Assembly: GCF_008993995.1 (NCBI RefSeq)
Contig: NZ_BKNN01000013.1
Coordinates: 1 to 58,464 of the forward strand
DNA: 58,464 nucleotides
Source: Acinetobacter brisouii
Lineage (GTDB): Bacteria > Pseudomonadota > Gammaproteobacteria > Pseudomonadales > Moraxellaceae
Direction of reading: 5' to 3'
Under the pieces are notes generated by a model, which saw nothing but the letters and a program-made list of their open reading frames with translations, was not told the origin of the DNA and ran no database searches. A program made the position numbers and the translations under genes. Below, in pieces: positions 16,383 to 25,194 of this stretch; within the stretch, counting starts at the first letter, position 1, and the number at the start of each line of letters is the position of its first letter.

Positions 16383-16494
16383 AGAAAACCTGCGTGAAAC
16401 AAAATAAGTTTGGTAGAATGTTGCCACAGTTTACCAAGATGTCACCCTTTCTCGGGAACTTTCTTTCCATAGACCGATACATTTGGATGTCACA

Positions 16495-17253
16495 ATGCTT
16501 GCAAAACGTATTATTCCGTGCCTTGACGTGGACAATGGCCGTGTAGTGAAAGGCGTACAATTTTTAGATATTCGTGATGCAGGTGATCCTGTTGAAGTTG
16601 CACGCCGTTATAACGAACAAGGTGCAGATGAAATCACCTTTCTCGACATTACAGCAACCCATCATGGACGTGACACCACTTATCGTACTGTTGAACGTAT
16701 GGCAGAAAGCGTTTTCGTTCCTCTGACTGTGGGTGGTGGCGTCCGTAAAGTTGAAGATATTCGCTTATTACTCAATGCTGGCGCAGACAAAGTCAGCATT
16801 AATTCGGCTGCCGTGTTTAACCCTGAATTTGTTCAGGAAGCCTCTCAACGTTTTGGTGCTCAATGTATTGTCGTTGCGATTGATGCCAAAAAAACGGGTG
16901 ACAATCAATGGGAAATCTTTACTCACGGTGGTCGTAAACCCACAGGCATTGATGCGATTGACTGGGCAGTTAAAATGGCAGACTACGGTGCGGGTGAACT
17001 CCTGCTTACCAGTATGGATGCCGATGGCACCAAAGCAGGTTATGACATTGCTTTAATGCGTGCCATTAATGACCGTGTCACCATTCCAACCATTGCATCT
17101 GGTGGTGTCGGCAATTTGCAACACTTGGCTGATGGAATTTTAAAAGGTGGCGCAGATGCAGTTTTAGCTGCCAGCATTTTCCACTTTGGTCAGCATACAA
17201 TTCCTGAAGCGAAGCAATTTTTGGCAGCGCAAGGCATTGAAATGCGTTTGTAA
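16495..17253 (+). CDS. hisF: Imidazole glycerol phosphate synthase, cyclase subunit HisF
   Basis: A (beta-alpha)8-barrel synthase that uses ammonia from HisH. Catalytic Asp11 is in [11 protein letters not shown] and the second acid in VVAIDAK. Phosphate loops GGGVRK and SGGVGN are present. The start is the ATG of MLAKRII, the universal beginning of the family (252 aa); an ATG four codons earlier is also possible. It is separated from hisA by the opposite-strand thrB operon and is followed by tRNA-Thr. Confidence 0.96.
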   Translation: MLAKRIIPCLDVDNGRVVKGVQFLDIRDAGDPVEVARRYNEQGADEITFLDITATHHGRDTTYRTVERMAESVFVPLTVGGGVRKVEDIRLLLNAGADKVSINSAAVFNPEFVQEASQRFGAQCIVVAIDAKKTGDNQWEIFTHGGRKPTGIDAIDWAVKMADYGAGELLLTSMDADGTKAGYDIALMRAINDRVTIPTIASGGVGNLQHLADGILKGGADAVLAASIFHFGQHTIPEAKQFLAAQGIEMRL

Positions 17254-17284
17254 GCTGCTTTAAATCAATTGTTCATTTTTTGGC

Positions 17285-17312
17285 TTGACCTTTTACACAA
17301 ATCCAGTAGAAT
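17285..17312 (+). promoter_or_regulatory. Promoter of tRNA-Thr
   Basis: TTGACC (17285-17290), a 16-base spacer, then TAGAAT (17307-17312), 12 bases before the tRNA. Confidence 0.75.
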
Positions 17313-17324
17313 TCTCGCCACGTT

Positions 17325-17400
<76 letters not shown>

Positions 17401-17412
17401 TCGAATTCAAAA

Positions 17413-17447
17413 AGCCCCAAGTTTGAAAAAACTTGGGGCTTTTTTTA
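17413..17447 (+). terminator. Terminator of tRNA-Thr
   Basis: AGCCCCAAGTTT pairs with AAACTTGGGGCT around GAAA and is followed by a run of T. The core is nearly the same as in the tRNA-Phe terminator at 10814. Confidence 0.9.
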
Positions 17448-17525
17448 TTGCATTAAAAATCAATTTTTAAGCTATGCTTAGACTGGGTGTATTTAAAATA
17501 CGTTTCAACCATTTGATAAAATCTA

Positions 17526-18431
17526 ATGATGACCATGTCAATTAAAGATCTCTGTTTAGCGCTGTGTATCATTTTCGCGTGGGGGCTCAATTTTGTTGTG
17601 ATTAAACTTGGGGTCGCAGAAATTCCACCTTTACTCCTCGCAGGTTTACGCTTTAGTGTGGTGGCGTTTCCTGCCTTATTTTTTATTCGTGCGCCTCGTA
17701 TTCCGCTCAAATGGTTAATCGCCTATGGCATGAGCATTAGTTTTGGGCAGTTTGCCTTACTGTTTCTTTCAATTCATTTGGGAATGCCCGCAGGTTTGGC
17801 TTCATTGCTGTTACAAGCACAAGCTTTTTTTACCTTATGGCTTGGTCATTCTTTACTGAAAGAAAAAATCCAGCGTCATCATTATGCTGGAATGGCGATT
17901 GCAGTATTGGGTATTCTCTTACTGGCTGTCGAATCGCATACAGGCAGTAAAACTGATCTTCCGATGATCCCCCTGCTCTTGGTTTTTGCTGCCGCGTTGT
18001 CTTGGGCATGTGGCAATATTTGCAATAAAGTGATTGTGCAACAGCATCAGGTCAACCCAATGTCTTTGGTGGTTTGGAGTGCGCTAGTTCCCATTTTGCC
18101 ATTTTTTCTATGCTCATGGATATTTGAAGGTTCTGACAAGATTGTTTGGAGCTTGCAGCATGCCCATGTGCATCAAATTTTTGTGGTAGGTTATTTGGCT
18201 TTTATTGCCACGATTATGGGCTATGGTCTTTGGGGTTACTTACTCAGCAAATACCCAACTTCAATGATTGCACCACTGACCTTGCTCGTGCCTGTCGTGG
18301 GACTGATCACCGCAGCCATTTTCTTGGGAGAACATCTCAGCATCAATCAAATGCTTGCGACTGCCGTGATTATTTCAGGCTTAGTGATTAATGTCTTTGG
18401 ACAACGCTGGATTAAGCCAAAGTTGCACTGA
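17526..18431 (+). CDS. eamA: EamA-type amino-acid metabolite exporter
   Basis: A ten-helix drug/metabolite transporter of 301 residues. It aligns closely with E. coli EamA, the cysteine and O-acetylserine exporter: FAWGLNFVVIKLG, ISFGQFALLFLSI, GMPAGLASLLLQAQAFFT, SWACGNICNK and LLVPVVGL all have direct counterparts. Two EamA repeats make up the protein. The 3' end overlaps the convergent methyltransferase gene by 20 bases. Confidence 0.85.
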   Translation: MMTMSIKDLCLALCIIFAWGLNFVVIKLGVAEIPPLLLAGLRFSVVAFPALFFIRAPRIPLKWLIAYGMSISFGQFALLFLSIHLGMPAGLASLLLQAQAFFTLWLGHSLLKEKIQRHHYAGMAIAVLGILLLAVESHTGSKTDLPMIPLLLVFAAALSWACGNICNKVIVQQHQVNPMSLVVWSALVPILPFFLCSWIFEGSDKIVWSLQHAHVHQIFVVGYLAFIATIMGYGLWGYLLSKYPTSMIAPLTLLVPVVGLITAAIFLGEHLSINQMLATAVIISGLVINVFGQRWIKPKLH

Positions 18432-19245
18432 CTTGCACATAATCAATCCGATGACTTTGTCTAAGTTGCTGACAAAGTTTGCCTGTCATCTGGATTTTTA
18501 AAGCATTCAAGTCCTGCTGAAAACCATGAAATTGAGGTTGTCGCTGAACATAATCGGCAAAGCCCGCCAATACAGGTTCAGATAAAATTTGGATTTGGAT
18601 TTGCTTAAAGCCTTGCTGTTCAAGTAATTGTTGTAATTGCGCTTGTGACATTAGATGCTTGAGTTGAACATCTGCCAGTTTTAATAAATATTGATCACGT
18701 TGCTGACTCAAAAAATGGGCATTTGACCAATTCTCACTGAGCTGTAACGTGTGAAAAGCAATTCGACCTTGAGGTTTTAACAGTGTGGGAATCTGAGGAA
18801 TAAATTGATGCAGATCATAATGATAAAGTGCATCTAAACACACAATGGCATCAAATTTCTGAGCAAAATTTGCCGCATTTAAATTCATAAACGAGCACTG
18901 ATGCAACTCACGCACACAAGCCAAGGCTTGCTGCTGAATTTTTTCAATACATGCCGTTTGTATTTCAACCGCTTCAATATGCTGCACTGCATAATGCTGT
19001 GCCCAATATTGCAAACTCGCGCCATGCCCACAGCCTAAATCGAGCAGGCAATCTTGTGCTGAGAGCTGAATACTTTGAGCGAGATGTGCTGCAAGCTGTT
19101 CACAGGCCTCGACATAAGTTTGGGCTTGTGACGACCACAAGCCCAAATTACTCCACGCCAGTGTTGCAGCATCCCCCAGCATTTTTGTATCTATCGCATA
19201 CTTATGCTGAGGGAGTTTTTGGCGGAGCCGTTGCAATAAGCGCAA
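18412..19245 (-). CDS. Class I SAM-dependent methyltransferase
   Basis: A 277-residue protein with motif I LLDLGCGHGAS (about 67-77), motif II around IEAVEIQ, FDAIVCLDALYH, and LKPQGRIAFHT, all typical of small-molecule methyltransferases; the substrate is unknown. The proposed start is TTG, one base after the stop of the upstream flavoprotein and nine bases after an AGG, so translation is probably coupled. The first ATG (MLGDAATL) would remove 21 residues but keep the fold. The two genes probably act on the same lipid or isoprenoid-like substrate, an inference from their coupling only. Confidence 0.8.
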   Translation of the reverse strand: MRLLQRLRQKLPQHKYAIDTKMLGDAATLAWSNLGLWSSQAQTYVEACEQLAAHLAQSIQLSAQDCLLDLGCGHGASLQYWAQHYAVQHIEAVEIQTACIEKIQQQALACVRELHQCSFMNLNAANFAQKFDAIVCLDALYHYDLHQFIPQIPTLLKPQGRIAFHTLQLSENWSNAHFLSQQRDQYLLKLADVQLKHLMSQAQLQQLLEQQGFKQIQIQILSEPVLAGFADYVQRQPQFHGFQQDLNALKIQMTGKLCQQLRQSHRIDYVQVSATLA

Positions 19246-19246
19246 A

Positions 19247-20545
19247 TTAGTAACCTAATTCTGGTGCAACTTCTGGTTTTGGTTTTAAGCCTACAAATGG
19301 AATTGGCGCACCCAGATTTTTCGCAATTTGCATCGCTGAAGTCACCGCAGACTCAAGAATTGGCAAACCATCACAAGACCAAGAACCACAGAAATACACT
19401 TTACGGTCTGGTGCTTTTTGGCGACGCTGCAATTCTTGGCTCAATTCCACAGTTTGTGAATTCACCACAGCACGACTCAATTTCACCGTTGAGATAACTT
19501 TCTTCGGATCAATCGGTGTCACTGGACGCCATGTTTGGAACACAGGACTTTTACCGACCAAAGTTGGCTCAATCGCATTCATCCACACGGTAAACTGCTG
19601 ACGGGTAAATTTACGATCCATCATATAGCTGAGGACTGCCCAGTCTTTACGACGTGGCGGCATCACCGTTGCATCGGTATGAATGACCAAGTCACCTTCT
19701 TCAAAACGGAACTGTTTTAAAAGCTGCAAATCTTCAGCAAACTGTTCTGGATTCAGGAAGTCTTCCACTTTATTGGTTGGGGTTGCCACAATCACACGAT
19801 CAAATAATTGCTGTGTACCTGCCTGATTTTCAACAAAGACTTTATCATCTTTCAGTTCAACCTTAGTCACCGCAGCACCACTATGCACTGTGATTCCTTC
19901 CATCAACTTATTCACAAAAGCAGGCGTACCGCCTTTTAAACGTAATAACTCAACACCACTGGTCAACTGGCTTAAAAAGACCAATAGCGGTTTTGCTGGC
20001 CATTCACCAATGGTTTTCGGGTTACAGGTACAGATCGTGTACAGCACAGGCATGACTGCACCATGCCAGAACACTTCTTCAATGTCGTTTTTATTAATAA
20101 ATTCGGTGAGCGTAATATTCTGGTTTTTTGATTTAAAGAAACGGTGAATCGCAGTTTTCAGCTGGAGCATGCCTTTCACGATACGCACACCGTATTGTTG
20201 TAAACCTTTACGGTTATTGATGATCGGGAAATTCCCAATCGGTGCGCGTGACGTGGTTAACCACGTTTCTGTTTTATCTTCAAACAACCAGCTACATGCC
20301 ATATAAGTACGTACTGGAAAGGTTTTAATGCCTAAATGTGTTGCAAGACTTAAGGTATTTTTCCAAAGATAAGGGTTCATGACACGCAAGGGCGCATCGA
20401 TAATTCCCCCATCAAATTCAACCGTATGACTGTCCATGCCACGTCCGGGCAACGATTCGAATACGGTAATATTATGTCCTGCATCTTTGAGAATTCGTGC
20501 TGTGGCAAGCCCAGCCATGCCACTACCAATGACTGCAATATCCAA
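19247..20545 (-). CDS. FAD-dependent oxidoreductase (amine oxidase/desaturase-like)
   Basis: A 432-residue flavoprotein. It opens with the Rossmann dinucleotide motif AVIGSGMAGLATARIL and FESLPGRGMDSHT, and has the C-terminal FAD-contact motif VYFCGSWSCDGLPILESAVTSA. Members of this group oxidise amines, protoporphyrinogen or carotenoid-like lipids; the substrate here is unknown. The start is TTG, because the next ATG lies inside the dinucleotide motif and would destroy it; GGAT stands about ten bases upstream. It forms a coupled pair with the methyltransferase. Confidence 0.85.
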   Translation of the reverse strand: MDIAVIGSGMAGLATARILKDAGHNITVFESLPGRGMDSHTVEFDGGIIDAPLRVMNPYLWKNTLSLATHLGIKTFPVRTYMACSWLFEDKTETWLTTSRAPIGNFPIINNRKGLQQYGVRIVKGMLQLKTAIHRFFKSKNQNITLTEFINKNDIEEVFWHGAVMPVLYTICTCNPKTIGEWPAKPLLVFLSQLTSGVELLRLKGGTPAFVNKLMEGITVHSGAAVTKVELKDDKVFVENQAGTQQLFDRVIVATPTNKVEDFLNPEQFAEDLQLLKQFRFEEGDLVIHTDATVMPPRRKDWAVLSYMMDRKFTRQQFTVWMNAIEPTLVGKSPVFQTWRPVTPIDPKKVISTVKLSRAVVNSQTVELSQELQRRQKAPDRKVYFCGSWSCDGLPILESAVTSAMQIAKNLGAPIPFVGLKPKPEVAPELGY

Positions 20546-20701
20546 TGTTTTATCCGTTTTTTAGCCCATTTTTTTCATTATGTGCGAAGTCGTGGACAAA
20601 TACCTTGTTAAAAAATACCATAATTCGTTTTTTTACATTCTTTTACAGTCGTTTTTTGCAAGAAATTCTGCCTTGAAATTTTCAAAATAATCATGGAAAA
20701 A

Positions 20702-22108
20702 TCACTGATTTTTCGGCTGAAACCAGTTCACCCACGAACTGGTCTGACGGACTTCGACAGGTACGGCAGGAATCAGTTCACTGCGTAAAAGCTCTTGCTG
20801 CTTGACCTGTTTGGCCAAACGGTATTTTTGGCTGTGAATACATTCACGATCCGCAAATTCACAGCGATCTAACCGCGTACCACCACAAGGGCCATTGGCT
20901 AAACCTTTCGGGCAGGTTTCAGGGCAAATATACAGGGTTTCTGCCAAACGACATTGCCCGCAGCTTTCACAACCAACGACAGTATGTTTACTGGCATATT
21001 CAACGGCCAAAATACTTTTCGCTGCCCAGCCTTTTTGCCAAAATTTTAACTGAAAGACACATCGCCCAATGTTTTGTGCCAGTGCGCTATCAAATAACCA
21101 GTCATGCGTTACCTGTAACATCTGATATTTCAACACCGAAGGCTGTTGCTGCGGATAGGCTACCGATAAATCAGGCTGCATTTCATCACCACGCACAATC
21201 TTGCACAGATGATTCCATTCCATCAGACACTGTTCAAGCGTCCATGTTTCGTACTGAGCCAATGCCTGTTCAAGTAGGGCTTGCTGTTCGGAATTTTGAC
21301 AACCTGAGACATGAATACCTGCCAGTCCCCAATGTCGGTAAATCCAGATTTGCAATGCTGCCCGCGCATACACCCGCTGCTCTGCCCATGCAGCATCTTG
21401 CTGTAGCTCAGCTTTTAAATGTTGTAGTAAATGACGACTAATTTCGATCCCTGCCACTTCTTGCTTGACCATAAATTTGGCACGGCGATAAGTCAACGGC
21501 ATCACGCAGGCCAAAACTAGACAAGGCTGCACTGTTTGATCTACAAACTGTTTAAATTTTAAAATCTTAGCAAGATCATACCCCAACTGGGTTATTACAA
21601 AATCTGCGCCAGCACGCTGTTTTTTTTCAAATTTTAAATACTGGGCTTGTTCTTCACTTTCGGTGTATTTAAAGGGATTAAACGCTACACCACAGTACAT
21701 GTCGGGCGCATGTGCTTTCACCCACATCAGGCTACTGACCGACTCTAAATAACGTGTGCGTTGCAGCGGATCTTGGTTGCCAAAATTATGCTGCTTGAGT
21801 TTGTCACCTGTCAGTAACAGCACATCACGCATATTTTGTTGTTTGGCTTGCTCAATAAACTGCTCTAAATCTTTGAGATCACGTGCTTTCCCTGAGAAAT
21901 GTAATAACTTAGCTTGCTCAGGGCTAACTCTTTGCGCCAAAGAGATGGGGGATGGATCATCATCAGCATGTACACGATCTGCAAAAGCCATGACACACGG
22001 CAAACCTGCCAAACTAGAAACTGAGGGCAAAGTCGCACGTTTCGATACGATCTGTTCGAGAATCAGACAAAATTGTTGCTGTTGCAAATAATGCGAAAGT
22101 GCCGACAT
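20702..22108 (-). CDS. Methylenetetrahydrofolate reductase-like protein with C-terminal Cys-rich domain
   Basis: A 468-residue protein. The first about 300 residues follow the MTHFR barrel (LLLTGDKLKQHNF, DFVITQLGYD, GIHVSG). The C-terminal about 110 residues carry a cysteine-rich motif typical of the MTHFR_C domain: CESCGQC, CPETCPKGLANGPCGGT and a later CEFADREC, suited to an Fe-S cluster or zinc. It follows the core-MetE gene on the same strand, with a terminator-like hairpin between. It may provide methyl groups, or act with MetE on another methyl donor; this is inferred from adjacency. The canonical metF would be elsewhere. Confidence 0.8.
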   Translation of the reverse strand: MSALSHYLQQQQFCLILEQIVSKRATLPSVSSLAGLPCVMAFADRVHADDDPSPISLAQRVSPEQAKLLHFSGKARDLKDLEQFIEQAKQQNMRDVLLLTGDKLKQHNFGNQDPLQRTRYLESVSSLMWVKAHAPDMYCGVAFNPFKYTESEEQAQYLKFEKKQRAGADFVITQLGYDLAKILKFKQFVDQTVQPCLVLACVMPLTYRRAKFMVKQEVAGIEISRHLLQHLKAELQQDAAWAEQRVYARAALQIWIYRHWGLAGIHVSGCQNSEQQALLEQALAQYETWTLEQCLMEWNHLCKIVRGDEMQPDLSVAYPQQQPSVLKYQMLQVTHDWLFDSALAQNIGRCVFQLKFWQKGWAAKSILAVEYASKHTVVGCESCGQCRLAETLYICPETCPKGLANGPCGGTRLDRCEFADRECIHSQKYRLAKQVKQQELLRSELIPAVPVEVRQTSSWVNWFQPKNQ

Positions 22109-22170
22109 GTGCGCAGGGATATCAATCTAAAGACGTATTTTAGCAAAGACCCAGACACAAGAAAAATAGC

Positions 22171-22202
22171 AAAAGGCTGCATCGCGTTGAATGCAGCCTT
22201 TT
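22171..22202 (-). terminator. Hairpin after the core-MetE gene
   Basis: AAAAGGCTGCAT (22171-22182) and ATGCAGCCTTTT (22191-22202) form a twelve-pair stem, nine bases after the stop. It probably reduces, rather than abolishes, expression of the MTHFR-like gene downstream, which has only 60 bases after it. Confidence 0.8.
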
Positions 22203-22210
22203 CAATCAGA

Positions 22211-23395
22211 TTAGCATTCAACAACGAATGATGTTTTGCTGCTCGCTTGCGGAGCAGCTGACCAAACCTCCGCCACAATCTCATTGATTAGACGTAGTTT
22301 TTCCCACTGCGCTTCATACGCAACATGGTTGCCTTCTTCAGTCGAAGAGAAGCCACATTGTGGGCTAAGTGCCAACTGTTCAAGCGGTAAATACTGTGCT
22401 GCTTCACGAATACGTGCCACAATTTCCTTTTTATCTTCAAGCTGTTCCACTTTAGAAGTGATCAAACCCAAGACCACTTCCGCATTGCTGCCTTTGAGTT
22501 TTGCCAATGGTGCAAAACCACCTGAACGCTCGTTGTCATATTCCAAGAAATAACGGTCAATATTGTGCAAATGCTTGAAGATATAGTCTTCAATGCCGTC
22601 ATAACCACCTTCATAAATCCATGTTGATGCGAAGTTACCACGGCAAATGTGCATGCCGATCACCAAATCTTCGGGCTTGTCTTGCAATGCCAAATTCAAG
22701 GTTGTGACACAGGCTTCTGCCAGACTTTGTGTCGTTTCACCAAATTGTTGTTCTTCATCTTGGCGTTGTTGTGACACCAAAAATGCCCAGTACACATCAT
22801 CAAGTTGCAAGTAACGGCAGCCTGCTTCATAAAATGCACGTACAGCTTTTTGGTAAGCACGCCCCAAATCTTCTGCATAAGCTTGCAAATTGTTGGCATA
22901 AAATTCATTGGAACAACGGATTTTACGGTGTAAAAACATGTTCGGGCTTGGAATGGTCATTTTCGCCACATGTTCAGTATCATCCCCCACCACATCTTTT
23001 AAAAATTTGAAATGCTGTAAGTGTGGATGGGTATCGGCAAAATCAATTTTCCCAATGACACGTACCTGATGCGGTTTGGTTTCAATGCCTTTAAATTTAT
23101 AACCTTCTGCTTCATCGAAACCTTCAACACCAACCAAATGTTCCATAAAGTCAAAGTGCCACCACGCGCGGCGCAGTTCGCCATCGGTAATGGCATGCAC
23201 GCCATTTTGTTTTTGTTGTTCAACCAGTTGAATGATTTCTTCATTTTCAATTTGAGTCAATTCAGCTTGGCTGATTTTGCCTGCCGCCAAATCTAAACGG
23301 GCTTGTTTAATGCGCTGTGGACGTAAAAAGCTCCCGACGTGATCTGCTTTAAAACCTGCATATTGTTGTCGTGCTTGTGCAGTGGTGTTACTCAT
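22211..23395 (-). CDS. Core MetE-type methionine synthase (YxjG/YxjH-like)
   Basis: A 394-residue protein corresponding only to the catalytic C-terminal half of cobalamin-independent methionine synthase. All four zinc ligands are recognisable: His and Cys in GMHICRGN, Glu in YFLEYDNE, and Cys in LSPQCGFSS. The substrate motif DHVGSFLRP opens the domain. The N-terminal half that helps bind polyglutamyl folate in MetE (about 755 aa) is absent, so the methyl donor may not be the usual folate. It resembles B. subtilis YxjG/YxjH. The start chosen is the ATG at MSNTTAQ; another ATG lies five codons upstream. Two MetR-like boxes lie about 210-275 bases upstream. Confidence 0.82.
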   Translation of the reverse strand: MSNTTAQARQQYAGFKADHVGSFLRPQRIKQARLDLAAGKISQAELTQIENEEIIQLVEQQKQNGVHAITDGELRRAWWHFDFMEHLVGVEGFDEAEGYKFKGIETKPHQVRVIGKIDFADTHPHLQHFKFLKDVVGDDTEHVAKMTIPSPNMFLHRKIRCSNEFYANNLQAYAEDLGRAYQKAVRAFYEAGCRYLQLDDVYWAFLVSQQRQDEEQQFGETTQSLAEACVTTLNLALQDKPEDLVIGMHICRGNFASTWIYEGGYDGIEDYIFKHLHNIDRYFLEYDNERSGGFAPLAKLKGSNAEVVLGLITSKVEQLEDKKEIVARIREAAQYLPLEQLALSPQCGFSSTEEGNHVAYEAQWEKLRLINEIVAEVWSAAPQASSKTSFVVEC

Positions 23396-23601
23396 GGCAA
23401 TACTCAACATTTATGTTTTATCGTTGAACATCATTAAACAATAATTTTCATGTTTTTAAAAATTAGATTAATTTTACTCATTTATAGAAATACATTTTTA
23501 TTTTCATTGAGTTAATTTTTTATTGATCAAATAAAATACATAAATATGACTATATTTCATCAAAAGCTGAAAAAACATCAGCAAAAATGGCAATTTTTAA
23601 A

Positions 23602-23670
23602 TGAGCAATATTCATCATTTAAGTTTTATATATGATGTTTCTCGGTTTCATTCTGAGCAAAATTCATCAT
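23602..23670. promoter_or_regulatory. Two direct-repeat MetR-like boxes
   Basis: TGAGCAATATTCATCAT (23602-23618) and TGAGCAAAATTCATCAT (23654-23670) differ at one base and start 52 bases apart, about five helical turns. Each contains TGAG-N5-TTCA, one mismatch from the MetR consensus TGAA-N5-TTCA, with the LysR-type T-N11-A frame. They would suit activation of the core metE gene by MetR. Confidence 0.55.
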
Positions 23671-23835
23671 CAGGCGAACTCATCACAATTGTAGCCTTTT
23701 GTAAAAAATCTCAGACTTTAATCTTGAGAATTTTCGCTAAAGTATTTGAATTTAGAAGCATTAACGCAACTTCTTACTCATCCACCCTCTTCAAGCCCAC
23801 ACAATTGACAACAAAATAATTTACGCTATTCTAAT

Positions 23836-23856
23836 AAATAGACGACTGGTCTATTT
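23836..23856. promoter_or_regulatory. NemR-type operator
   Basis: AAATAGAC (23836-23843) and GTCTATTT (23849-23856) form a perfect inverted repeat around five bases, ending 15 bases before the nemR start. The TAGAC...GTCTA core resembles the NemR operator of E. coli, suggesting autorepression of the operon. Confidence 0.7.
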
Positions 23857-23871
23857 TAAATAGGTAACCTG

Positions 23872-24480
23872 ATGACCCTGAGCAAAAAAGCAGAACAAAC
23901 TCGACAGCATATTTTAGATACAGGCTTTGAGCTGGTACTGCGTAAAGGCTTTGTTGGTGTCGGTTTGCAGGAAATTTTAAAAACCAGTGGTGTTCCTAAA
24001 GGTTCTTTCTATCACTACTTTTCATCTAAAGAGGTATTTGGCTGCAAGCTACTACAACACTACATCAGCAACTATGGACAACGTCTTTCGATGCTTTGGA
24101 ATCAACCTGAACGGTCGGCGCGTGAGCAATTACTCAGTTACTTTCAGGCATGGATTCAGGACCCTGAGCAGCCTGATACAGGTTGGGCTGAAAGCTGCCT
24201 GATCGTAAAACTTGCTGCTGAAGTGTCTGATTTATCGGAAGATATGCGGCAAATCATGAATCAAGGCGTGCAGGTTATTCTCGCTCGCCTTAGTGAATTA
24301 CTACAACGCGGTGTCGATGAAGCTTCAATGCATCTGTGCAGCAACCCTGCTGCCACCGCACAAGTGCTGTATCAGATGTGGCTCGGTGCTGCCCTGCTCA
24401 GCAAACTCAGTCAAAGCAAAGACCCGATGCACGATGCACTGCGGGCAACAGAATTTATGCTCGGTCAAGCGACCGCCTAA
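23872..24480 (+). CDS. nemR: TetR-family electrophile-sensing repressor, NemR-like
   Basis: A 202-residue TetR regulator. The helix-turn-helix region GVGLQEILKTSGVPKGSFYHYF matches the family, and the ligand domain has ESCLIVKLAAEVSDLSEDMR, very close to E. coli NemR, whose cysteine at this place (Cys106) senses hypochlorite, quinones and methylglyoxal. That cysteine is kept here. It heads a tight operon with three genes for detoxifying carbonyls, which fits the role. E. coli nemR is followed by nemA and gloA; here both are replaced. Confidence 0.85.
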   Translation: MTLSKKAEQTRQHILDTGFELVLRKGFVGVGLQEILKTSGVPKGSFYHYFSSKEVFGCKLLQHYISNYGQRLSMLWNQPERSAREQLLSYFQAWIQDPEQPDTGWAESCLIVKLAAEVSDLSEDMRQIMNQGVQVILARLSELLQRGVDEASMHLCSNPAATAQVLYQMWLGAALLSKLSQSKDPMHDALRATEFMLGQATA

Positions 24481-24498
24481 GGCATTTTGGAGAATATG

Positions 24499-25185
24499 AT
24501 GAAAATTTTAATGGTACTGACTTCACATGACCGCTTAGGCAACACAGGTCATAAAACAGGTTTTTGGTTGGAAGAATTTACTGCACCGTATTATGTGTTT
24601 AAAGATGCGGGTGCAGAGATTACCCTAGCCTCACCACAAGGTGGGCAACCACCACTTGACCCGAAAAGTAACGAACCTGATTTCCAGACGGATTCAACCC
24701 GACGTTTTGAGCAAGATGCTGAAGCGCAAGCACTCTTGGCAAACACCCACGTTCTTGCTGAAGTTGATGTGACTGGTTTCGATGCCGTGATGTACCCAGG
24801 AGGTCATGGCCCGCTTTGGGATTTGACCGAAAATGCCGACTCCATTGCACTGCTTGAGCATTTTGACCGCGCAGGTAAACCAATGGGCTTGGTCTGCCAC
24901 GCCCCTGCGGTACTGAAACATGTCAAAACAGCAGCAGGTCAATCTTTTGTGGCAGGTAAAAATGTCACAGGCTTTTCCAACAGTGAAGAAGCTGCGGTTG
25001 GGCTGACTGAGGTTGTACCGTTCTTAATTGAAGATGAATTTAAAGCACAAGGCGCACACTATCAAAAAGGTGCAGACTGGCAGTCCTTCACGGTGACGGA
25101 GGGACATTTGGTAACAGGACAAAACCCTGCCAGCTCGGAAGCTGTTGCAGAAGAGCTTCTTGCTTTACTAAATCCAGCAGCTTAA
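24499..25185 (+). CDS. DJ-1/PfpI-family protein, Hsp31-like (putative glyoxalase III)
   Basis: A 228-residue protein of the DJ-1/PfpI superfamily. The nucleophile cysteine sits in LVCHAPAVLKH, after the nucleophile-elbow partner MYPGGHGPLWDL. Length and the lid region resemble yeast Hsp31 and related glutathione-independent glyoxalases, which convert methylglyoxal to lactate. The start is the second of two adjacent ATG codons, best spaced from GGAG. It lies 18 bases after nemR, so it is in the same operon; a role in reactive-carbonyl defence follows from family and context. Confidence 0.82.
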   Translation: MKILMVLTSHDRLGNTGHKTGFWLEEFTAPYYVFKDAGAEITLASPQGGQPPLDPKSNEPDFQTDSTRRFEQDAEAQALLANTHVLAEVDVTGFDAVMYPGGHGPLWDLTENADSIALLEHFDRAGKPMGLVCHAPAVLKHVKTAAGQSFVAGKNVTGFSNSEEAAVGLTEVVPFLIEDEFKAQGAHYQKGADWQSFTVTEGHLVTGQNPASSEAVAEELLALLNPAA

Positions 25186-25194
25186 GTATATCAG

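Larger units (their letters stand above)
23396..23871. other. Divergent regulatory region, core metE / nemR
   Basis: A very AT-rich gap of 476 bases. It holds two MetR-like boxes and, at the nemR end, a palindromic operator. Short open frames within it (for example 23601-23819) have no ribosome-binding site or recognisable product. Confidence 0.7.

Noticed and set aside
23396-23600. Possible S-box or cobalamin riboswitch before core metE
   Set aside because: No conserved riboswitch core or leader terminator could be traced in this AT-rich stretch; the MetR-like boxes explain regulation better.
23601-23819. A 72-codon open frame in the core metE/nemR gap
   Set aside because: It contains the two MetR-like repeats, has no ribosome-binding site, and shows no recognisable domain.
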